Below are positions 1-5,035 of a DNA stretch of 5,035 nucleotides, one piece after another. The notes under the pieces were generated by a model. It saw only the letters and a list, made by a program, of their open reading frames with translations, searched no databases and was not told the origin of the DNA. How positions within the stretch are numbered: the first letter of the stretch is position 1; the number at the start of each line of letters is the position of its first letter. Source of the DNA: an uncultured euryarchaeote (GTDB taxonomy: Archaea > Thermoplasmatota > Poseidoniia > Poseidoniales > Poseidoniaceae); assembly GCA_937881505.1 (NCBI GenBank), contig CALGEM010000232.1, forward strand, positions 1 to 5,035, given 5' to 3'. A program made the position numbers and the translations under genes.

Positions 1-85
1 CAGCGCTCTTCTGTTGGGTACCGATGTTCACGGCGTTCTCCTCGTAGGTTTCGGCGGACACGAGTAGACTGGCTTCTTCGGACAT
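1..85 (-). CDS. rps2: 30S ribosomal protein S2, archaeal type (N-terminal part, truncated by window edge)
   Basis: Only the first 28 codons are visible, starting at an ATG whose complement is at 83-85 and running off the left edge. The peptide begins MSEEASLLVSAETYEENAVN and continues IGTQQKSA. Archaeal S2 proteins begin with a short acidic tail, then a segment like LLVPLDxYLAAGVHIGTQQKTKDM; the match to LLV...YxxxxVxIGTQQK is specific. S2 is a core small-subunit protein needed for translation initiation. The visible part differs from the common archaeal form in having Asn instead of His before IGTQQK and a polar ENA instead of AAG. A TATA-like element sits about 35 bases upstream and there is no Shine-Dalgarno site at normal spacing, suggesting a short leader or a leaderless transcript. 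The gene is divergent from the nuclease gene. Identification rests on a short stretch, but the motif is distinctive. Confidence 0.85.
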   Translation of the reverse strand, partial: MSEEASLLVSAETYEENAVNIGTQQKSA

Positions 86-118
86 GTTGAACCACAGCAA
101 GCCGCCCACAAACCCCCT

Positions 119-126
119 GTATTAAA
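119..126 (-). promoter_or_regulatory. Putative archaeal TATA box for rps2
   Basis: Read on the minus strand the sequence is TTTAATAC, preceded by GCGG and followed by a G-run. It lies 34 to 41 bases upstream of the rps2 ATG. Archaeal TATA boxes lie about 25 bases before the transcription start, so a start near position 97 and a leader of about 12 bases would be expected. Read on the plus strand the same place gives TATTAAAC (120-127), so it might also serve the divergent nuclease gene. This is pattern-based only. Confidence 0.45.
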
Positions 127-219
127 CCGCTTCGTCGGGTTCCGTCGTTGATTTCCGGTGAGAACAACACCACACAAGGCGGAAAAGGACTCAATAAAGA
201 GGTCTTGCCGTGCCCAGAT

Positions 220-1407
220 ATGGCGGCGGAGAAAGCGGTTCCCGAAGGAAGCGCTCCCACGCATCCAAACGCCATGAAAGGTGAGGATGGAGGATGGCAA
301 ACGCCTGATGGCAAGGCGTTACCCGTCAGCGCCAGCGACCTTGAGCGCTACACCTACTGCCCCCTTTCTTGGCACCTCGCCGCGACTGGAATCAGCGGAG
401 AGAGCGAGGCGATTGAAGAAGGAAAACGCCAGCACCAAGTCATTCACGAATCCATCATGGATTTCAAAGGCCATCAATTCCAAACGCAACGCAACTTGCT
501 CATCTGGCAGTGGTGGTTCAGCGTTATCGTGATTTTACTCATCGACACCATCGCTTTCCGTTATATTGACGACATGGACCTTAATGTGCTCGAATTTTCA
601 CGATTCCTCGCCGTTGGCGCCCTCTCCTTCCTCTTGGTGGGCGTGGTGGCGTTGTTGGTGCCCTGGCGCAACGCCATTGGCCTCAATCGTCCATTCCTGC
701 CAAAAACAGAAGGACATGTAGACACCATCGACCCGGTCTTTGAGCCACGTGGTTTCATGGGCGGGTGGTTTCAGGCCGGCCTGCTTGAGACGTTCATGTT
801 CATCTCTGCGATTGTGCTGGCCCTGCATTCAAGTGCCCTCCTGTTCGCTGACGACCGGGAACAAGCTTCCTTTGTGTTGGCCTTCACCACCTTGGGCTGG
901 ACCCTGCTGGCATCGGTTATGCTTCGTCGCGCCCTGAAAGCAAACGAGTTGGCGCAACAATTGGCCGAGGAGAACAACCTGAAAGTCAACGATGAGATTT
1001 CCTATTCCGACGACGAGGACAAAGCCCAGTTATTGATTGACGAGGAAACTGGGCTGCGAGGACGTCCCGACCAAATCGTCATCATCGATTCGGAATTCAT
1101 TCCGGTTGAACAGAAGACTGGAAAAGTCCCCAAGCGCCCTCATGACTCTCATCGACTTCAGGCCTTGGCTTATGCTCGCTTGGTTGAGAAAACCACCGGT
1201 CGCTCCCCACCCTATGCTTTGTTGCGCTACGGACAGGACAACCTGCACCAACTCCCATGGGACGATACAGCCAAAGAGGAACTCTTCAACCAAATTCAAA
1301 CCATACAACAGGTGATGGCGGAAGGCGGTGCGGTGCGAAACCACGAACGTCCGGGGAAGTGTCAACACTGCTCACGCCGGCATGCTTGTGATGCAAGCCT
1401 GGTTTGA
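220..1407 (+). CDS. Membrane-embedded Cas4/RecB-like PD-(D/E)XK nuclease with predicted Fe-S cluster
   Basis: The protein looks like a DNA exonuclease of the Cas4/RecB-like PD-(D/E)XK superfamily. The frame is open from a TTG at 148 (419 residues); I prefer the ATG at 220 (395 residues), and an ATG at 274 is also possible. There is no well-placed Shine-Dalgarno site, but AATAAAG at 194-200 could be a TATA-like element for a leaderless start at 220. Numbering from the TTG: conserved core starts near 60 (SASDLERYTYCPLSW) with Cys71; motif I His96 in EEGKRQH; motif II Asp308 in GLRGRPDQIVIID; motif III Glu321-x-Lys323 in PVEQKTGK; QALAY with Gln338 and Tyr342; and C-terminal Cys405, Cys408 and Cys414 (CxxCx5C). 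One early Cys plus three late ones is the Cas4/AddB [4Fe-4S] pattern. Four hydrophobic segments (about 117-140, 152-172, 207-233, 239-260) are inserted between motifs I and II, so both halves of the nuclease should lie on the same side of the membrane, presumably the cytoplasm. No cas genes are nearby, so a CRISPR role is not supported. The fold assignment is strong; the cellular role is unknown. Confidence 0.85.
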   Translation: MAAEKAVPEGSAPTHPNAMKGEDGGWQTPDGKALPVSASDLERYTYCPLSWHLAATGISGESEAIEEGKRQHQVIHESIMDFKGHQFQTQRNLLIWQWWFSVIVILLIDTIAFRYIDDMDLNVLEFSRFLAVGALSFLLVGVVALLVPWRNAIGLNRPFLPKTEGHVDTIDPVFEPRGFMGGWFQAGLLETFMFISAIVLALHSSALLFADDREQASFVLAFTTLGWTLLASVMLRRALKANELAQQLAEENNLKVNDEISYSDDEDKAQLLIDEETGLRGRPDQIVIIDSEFIPVEQKTGKVPKRPHDSHRLQALAYARLVEKTTGRSPPYALLRYGQDNLHQLPWDDTAKEELFNQIQTIQQVMAEGGAVRNHERPGKCQHCSRRHACDASLV

Positions 1408-1408
1408 A

Positions 1409-1966
1409 TCAGAAACAATCCTCAACCAACGGGTACTGGATGCACGTGTTGGTGATGGTCACGATGATGACGAAGTTATCGTTGACCGAGACGACGGTGT
1501 TGTCTCCTCCACCTCGGGCCTTGACGTCAAGAACCCATTCACCGTTGGCAAAGGACGGGTTGGGCTCCAGCGTTTCCTCAAGTGGATTGGCGTCCTCGCT
1601 CACGTCCTGTTCCCACTGGACCATACCCTCTGCGTCGGTGAGGGTGGCTCGAACATAACGGCTTTCGTTGTCCCAGAAACTCGAAGGGAGGTTTCGTGAG
1701 AGTTCAAACGTGGCTTTGAAGTAAACGTTGATTTCCGTGGTCTGCTCGTTCACAGAAAAGGTTGAGCGGTTGGTGTATTCAACGGCATAATCGGTGAACG
1801 TCGTAAATTGATGGACGATGCTGATTTTCTTGTTGTTGAAATCCTCGTAAGCAGGATCACGAAGCCCTTCGACCGACTCACGGGCAGCGATGAGTCCCAT
1901 GCAACCCGAAGTGGACGCCATCAGCACCGCCATGAGGAGGGCCGCACCGAGTCCGGGTCGCCGCAT
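1409..1966 (-). CDS. Secreted lipoprotein of unknown function
   Basis: I do not recognise the family. The frame is open from an ATG at 2041 (210 residues), but I choose the internal ATG at 1966 (185 residues) because it gives a standard signal peptide: MRRPGLG as basic start, ALLMAVLMA as hydrophobic core, and a lipobox STSGC with the lipidated Cys at residue 22. A weak AAGG lies just before this ATG, and a TATA-like TTTTCAAATG (2019-2028, minus strand) would place transcription start inside the longer frame, also favouring the short form. The mature part of about 164 residues is rich in alternating beta-strand patterns (for example EINVYFKATFEL, NFVIIVTITNT), suggesting a beta-sandwich, and has two N-x-S sequons (NRS, NES). 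Two cysteines near the C-terminus (residues 175 and 184) could form a disulfide outside the cell. It lies downstream of the large CARDB-like membrane protein on the same strand, about 149 bases away, and converges on the nuclease gene. It should sit on the outer face of the cytoplasmic membrane. Confidence 0.75.
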   Translation of the reverse strand: MRRPGLGAALLMAVLMASTSGCMGLIAARESVEGLRDPAYEDFNNKKISIVHQFTTFTDYAVEYTNRSTFSVNEQTTEINVYFKATFELSRNLPSSFWDNESRYVRATLTDAEGMVQWEQDVSEDANPLEETLEPNPSFANGEWVLDVKARGGGDNTVVSVNDNFVIIVTITNTCIQYPLVEDCF

Positions 1967-2018
1967 GCCTTGACCACAAGCCACGACCCTATGAAGCACT
2001 CGCTGTTCCACTGCCGAG

Positions 2019-2028
2019 CATTTGAAAA
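2019..2028 (-). promoter_or_regulatory. Weak TATA-like element upstream of the lipoprotein gene
   Basis: The minus strand reads TTTTCAAATG, an AT-rich patch in an otherwise GC-rich gap, 53 to 62 bases upstream of the preferred lipoprotein start at 1966. Transcription would begin near 1999, giving a leader of about 33 bases. If real, the lipoprotein gene has its own promoter and is not dependent on the large upstream gene. The match to an archaeal TATA box is poor. Confidence 0.2.
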
Positions 2029-2115
2029 CGGTGTGAACCATCGTATGGGCGTCTGAATGAAGCGAACGGAGGCCGAGCTCCGGCGATGACGAGCCCTATG
2101 AACGCCGACAGACAC

Positions 2116-4920
2116 TCAACCAAACTTCGCACCGCAGACACTGCACTCCATCGCACCGGCTGGAAGGTCAGCACCACAAGCACCGCACTCATCGGTCTGG
2201 GTGGGTTCTTCCTTCTTTGCTTGACGGGACGGTCGGCGGCGAGCGGGCTTTCTGGCCTTGGCCGGAGCCTCGTCGGCCTTCACCGAGGCAGAAAGCGGTT
2301 TGTCGTCATCATCGTCAAAGGCGAAGTTGGCCGTGGCTTCCTCGACTTCGTTGCCAGCAAAGGACGAATCGGTTAGACTCATGCCCACCTTGACCTTCTC
2401 ACCGGGCAGGACGCCTTCCTCGCCCGTGATCTCAAACAGTTGCTCCCGAATCGCAGCGTCGGATGCGCTGAGTTCACCGGTTTCTTGTTCGAGCGATTTG
2501 AGTTCGCCCTTCTCCGAGAGAATGGAATCAATCCCCTTGTCGGTGGTTTCTGACGGAGAGCGCAAGGTGGTGGTGACCTGTTCCTTGTAGGCTTCAATTT
2601 CTTCTTCCGTCATGTCTTCCATCGCCATCTCATCCGCGTGACGACGGTCGTAAGCGGCTTCCACCTCAGCCTCAGCGGCTTCGATATTGGTGTCCCATTC
2701 CTCTTCGAGGTGTTCCTCGTCAAAGCCGAATTCCTTGACGGCATCGGCGAAGTTTTGGGTGCCTGTGACGATTTCGTCTTCGTCGTCTTCGGGCAGAGCG
2801 ACCTCCTCCTTGACGACCTCTCGGCGCTCTCTTCGCTCCCTTCGCTCGAAGAAGGACGAGACATCCTGAGGCGCACCGCAGTACACACAGTTCTCCAGCA
2901 GGTCGGGGATGGATTCACCGCACTCGTGGCAATCGTGGAATTGGTTTCGTGCTTTCTTCAGGTTGAACATGCAGTGTGGGCACCGGTCTTCGGTGCCCTC
3001 GAGTTCTCCATCGCAAGCAGGGCAGTATTCGTAGATGTCCCGTTCAACCTCTTCTTCTCGCTCTCGGGTAAGGACGACGGCGGCCACCAAGGCCCCGATG
3101 AGGGCTACAGCCACCGCACCGAACAAGGCCACGGTTCCCGATTCCGAGCCGGAGCCTGTCGTATCGCCACCGTTGTTGCTCGCAAGGGTGGCGAAGGAAC
3201 GTGAAAACGTCGTGCTGACCGAGGTGTCTTCGGGAATAAGTCGGATGCTGGTCATGGCCGCCGTCGCCGTAAACGTGCAGGAGAGTTCTGCACGGTCGCC
3301 TCGGTTCTCGACGTTGACCGCCATGGTGGAAAGAATCGTGTTGCTGGCGTCTTGACAGGTGTAGTTTGCCTCGCCCGTCTCTTGGCTGGTCAAACCGATG
3401 CTGAGCGTGTAAACCTCACCATCGGCCAACGGCATGGTTGGCACTTCGTTGTCCACGTTCAACAATTCAAGGGAAGCGTATTCCCAATCCAGTTTGAGTT
3501 TTGATTCCACCAGGACCGTGCCCGTGGCGAAGGAGTTCTGCTTGTTCGCGTCCCAACTGCCTTGGGCAGCGACCCATTGACTTTCGAATTCAGCGGTGTG
3601 AGCGCCCAGAGCGGTGGGAAGGGAAATCGTCCATGTGAAAGCCTCACCAGCGTCGAGCAAAATGGGAGGAGATTGGCCCTCAAGACCGTCAAAGGTGTAC
3701 TGAATATTGCCTGAAACACCGATATCACCCGTGTTTTCCATGGTCACCCGCCATTCCACATCCTCGCCTGATTGAACGGAGGGTACGGTCGGAAGCGCGT
3801 TGGCATCAACATAGACATCCGGAATTGGATAGATGGTTAACACGCCCGAAGCCATGTCATTATCGGTTCGTTCTTGTTCAAAACCGGCTTCGTTGAACGG
3901 GTTGATTTTAGCCGACACCACATGGTCGCCATCGGGCAGTGACGCGAGGGTGGATGCGTTCAATTCAGCGCTGAAGGCTTTCTCCGTGTAGCCCACGCCG
4001 GTGAAGGGGACCGTGAACGGCAGACCGGTGATCAACCCACCCGAGGGCGTGGACAACTGAAGACGAACGGGAACATCGAGTGGTCCGGTGCCGTTGGTGC
4101 GCACCATCGTGCCTTCAACGGTCCATGGGCCTTCGAGCGCACCCTCTGCGGTGGTGACCGTTAAGTCGTCTTTGAAACTCAAATCCATGCGGGTGGCGAC
4201 GACCAGTTCAACTTCGGTCATCTTGTTCATTTCCGAGGCCTCTTCGACTGCGTTCTCGGCGTCGGGCGTGACCTGCACGAGGTGAACGCCGCTGCTGGGA
4301 GCGGTGATGGTGGTGTTGACCCAGGCAGAAGAGCCTGCGGTCAAAGCCGGGGTGGTCAACAAGACATCGTTTGATTCGGGCACTTGAACGAGAAGTTTTG
4401 TCTCAGCGGCATCAACGCTGCCCGAATTCAAGACGAGGGTTGACAACGACACGGCATCGCCCGAGTAGACCGGTGCTGGAGTGGTCAACTCAAGCGTATC
4501 AATGCGGAGATTCGCGAGGCCTGAGACGTTGAATTCCTTGTTGAATCGGGCTTCAATATCGCCGCCGGCCGAGAATTCAAACCACACTTTGTGGCTTCCT
4601 TCGGTCAGGCCCGACCACGTGGTGCTGGCGGTGTACGTCGATTCAGCAGGAATCGTTACCTCATCAAAGAAAAGACGGTTGGATGAGGCAATGTTCTCTT
4701 TGTAAAACGCAATTTGGACGTTGAACGCGTCGCTCTGCTGGCTGTTGTACAGAATGACATCAATATCCACAGAACCACCCATGACGGGCTCTTGGGGGGT
4801 GAGGGACATGGTGAATTCTGAGGCTTGAACCCCACCGCTTTGTTCGCCGTGGGCGGTCAAGGGAAGAACACTGGCCACGAGAAGGCAAAGGATGAACATC
4901 GCCTTGGCTTTCGGCTCCAT
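2116..4920 (-). CDS. Type I membrane protein: CARDB/Ig-like ectodomain, one TM helix, cytoplasmic zinc-ribbon tail
   Basis: The frame is open from an ATG at 4986 (956 residues); I choose the ATG at 4920 (934 residues) because MEPKAKAMFILCLLVASVLPL is a normal signal peptide with likely cleavage after AHG, whereas the extra 22 residues are an odd Cys/Phe-rich stretch. Numbered from 4986: Ig-like domains at about 56-155, 157-263 (clearest CARDB, ending with a D-x-x-N-x-V-x-E-x-x-E-x-N motif), 267-386, 388-494 (CARDB-like), and a less typical domain 496-603 with Cys544 and Cys570 as a possible disulfide. A Gly/Ser-rich spacer leads to one membrane helix (618-640). The cytoplasmic tail has zinc ribbon 1 (Cys655, 658, 669, 672), zinc ribbon 2 (Cys686, 689, 700, 703), an RRE-rich stretch, a long acidic probably coiled or disordered linker, a basic patch (910-925) and zinc ribbon 3 (Cys934, 937, 948, 951) at the extreme C-terminus. 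Five N-x-S/T sequons (153, 224, 298, 343, 541) all fall in the ectodomain, supporting the topology. CARDB domains usually mediate adhesion or surface-protein binding; zinc ribbons commonly bind protein or nucleic acid. Role here is unknown; a surface scaffold or sensor is an inference. Confidence 0.88.
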   Translation of the reverse strand: MEPKAKAMFILCLLVASVLPLTAHGEQSGGVQASEFTMSLTPQEPVMGGSVDIDVILYNSQQSDAFNVQIAFYKENIASSNRLFFDEVTIPAESTYTASTTWSGLTEGSHKVWFEFSAGGDIEARFNKEFNVSGLANLRIDTLELTTPAPVYSGDAVSLSTLVLNSGSVDAAETKLLVQVPESNDVLLTTPALTAGSSAWVNTTITAPSSGVHLVQVTPDAENAVEEASEMNKMTEVELVVATRMDLSFKDDLTVTTAEGALEGPWTVEGTMVRTNGTGPLDVPVRLQLSTPSGGLITGLPFTVPFTGVGYTEKAFSAELNASTLASLPDGDHVVSAKINPFNEAGFEQERTDNDMASGVLTIYPIPDVYVDANALPTVPSVQSGEDVEWRVTMENTGDIGVSGNIQYTFDGLEGQSPPILLDAGEAFTWTISLPTALGAHTAEFESQWVAAQGSWDANKQNSFATGTVLVESKLKLDWEYASLELLNVDNEVPTMPLADGEVYTLSIGLTSQETGEANYTCQDASNTILSTMAVNVENRGDRAELSCTFTATAAMTSIRLIPEDTSVSTTFSRSFATLASNNGGDTTGSGSESGTVALFGAVAVALIGALVAAVVLTREREEEVERDIYEYCPACDGELEGTEDRCPHCMFNLKKARNQFHDCHECGESIPDLLENCVYCGAPQDVSSFFERRERRERREVVKEEVALPEDDEDEIVTGTQNFADAVKEFGFDEEHLEEEWDTNIEAAEAEVEAAYDRRHADEMAMEDMTEEEIEAYKEQVTTTLRSPSETTDKGIDSILSEKGELKSLEQETGELSASDAAIREQLFEITGEEGVLPGEKVKVGMSLTDSSFAGNEVEEATANFAFDDDDDKPLSASVKADEAPAKARKPARRRPSRQAKKEEPTQTDECGACGADLPAGAMECSVCGAKFG

Positions 4921-5011
4921 GCATCTACTTGGGCATCCAAAGCACTTGAACCCATCTCCAAAACACCGGAAAAAGAGGGGAAGCATCGCCCTTCTTCACG
5001 CCACGGCCGGC

Positions 5012-5035
5012 ATGACCTCTCAAACAGGTTGGCCC
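5012..5035 (+). CDS. Possible start of a divergent gene, truncated by window edge
   Basis: An ATG at 5012 opens a frame reading MTSQTGWP to the end of the window. The residues look like a plausible protein start, and the arrangement would mirror the divergent gene pair at the left end. An A-rich patch (GGAAAAAGAGG, around 4968-4978) lies about 40 bases upstream and might be a promoter element, but no Shine-Dalgarno site is present. Eight codons cannot identify a product. An alternative is that the edge holds the last codons of a minus-strand gene ending at a TGA complementary to 5020-5022 (reading GQPV then stop). Confidence 0.3.

Noticed and set aside
28..300. Minus-strand open frame of 90 codons at the left end
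   Set aside because: It overlaps rps2 in another frame and the nuclease N-terminus, and its Cys/Pro/Arg-rich composition looks non-coding.
1030..1368. Minus-strand open frame of 112 codons inside the nuclease gene
   Set aside because: It covers the catalytic and cysteine motifs of the plus-strand nuclease, has no start context of its own and no recognisable protein pattern.
220..1407. Nuclease as part of a CRISPR-Cas system
   Set aside because: No repeats, cas1, cas2 or effector genes are in the window; Cas4-like nucleases often occur alone in archaea.
1328..1699. Plus-strand open frame of 123 codons bridging the nuclease end and the lipoprotein gene
   Set aside because: It overlaps two supported genes, and its composition reads like the antisense of the lipoprotein.
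2072..2084. GC-rich hairpin (GCCG-AGCTC-CGGC) just downstream of the large gene
   Set aside because: The stem is only four or so base pairs with no T-run after it in the direction of transcription, so a terminator call is not justified.
2638..3204. Plus-strand open frame of 188 codons opposite the zinc-ribbon region
   Set aside because: It lies wholly inside the clearly real minus-strand membrane protein gene, shows no recognisable domain, and is explained by the codon bias of the gene on the other strand.
4921..4986. 22-residue Cys/Phe-rich N-terminal extension of the large membrane protein
   Set aside because: It would sit in front of a normal signal peptide that begins with the ATG at 4920; four cysteines in 22 residues do not fit a secretion signal. 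A start at 4986 cannot be fully excluded.
4918..5022. Minus-strand frames reading in from the right edge as the end of an upstream gene
   Set aside because: The longer readings have no protein-like pattern, and the shortest gives only GQPV before its stop, too little to support a gene.

Overview
The window most likely comes from an archaeon. The truncated gene at the left edge begins like an archaeal-type 30S ribosomal protein S2, with the near-invariant NIGTQQK segment. One gene combines secreted CARDB-like domains with cytoplasmic zinc ribbons, genes are tightly packed, and strong Shine-Dalgarno sites are absent at most starts, as expected for leaderless or short-leader archaeal transcripts. 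Base composition is moderately GC-rich. The style resembles marine Thermoplasmatota (Marine Group II, Poseidoniales), but that placement is inferred from gene style and not proven here.

Layout from left to right: (1) the first 28 codons of rps2 on the minus strand, running out of the window; (2) a short divergent intergenic region with a TATA-like element; (3) on the plus strand, a Cas4/RecB-type PD-(D/E)XK nuclease with four conserved cysteines and four predicted membrane helices inserted between its catalytic motifs; (4) on the minus strand, converging on the nuclease with a single base between the two stop codons, a small lipoprotein of unknown function; (5) about 150 bases further, on the same strand, a large type I membrane protein of about 934 residues, with a signal peptide, four to five Ig/CARDB-like extracellular domains, one membrane helix, and a 316-residue cytoplasmic tail carrying three CxxC...CxxC zinc ribbons and long charged linkers; (6) at the right edge, a possible divergent plus-strand gene of which only about eight codons are visible.

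The lipoprotein and the large membrane protein are co-oriented and both face the cell exterior, so they could act together at the surface, but nothing in the sequence proves a shared pathway. The nuclease is not accompanied by CRISPR repeats, cas1, cas2 or other defence genes. It is the most unusual item in the window because an apparently intact Fe-S nuclease core has been turned into a polytopic membrane protein. No tRNA, rRNA, CRISPR array, insertion sequence or obvious large repeat was seen.
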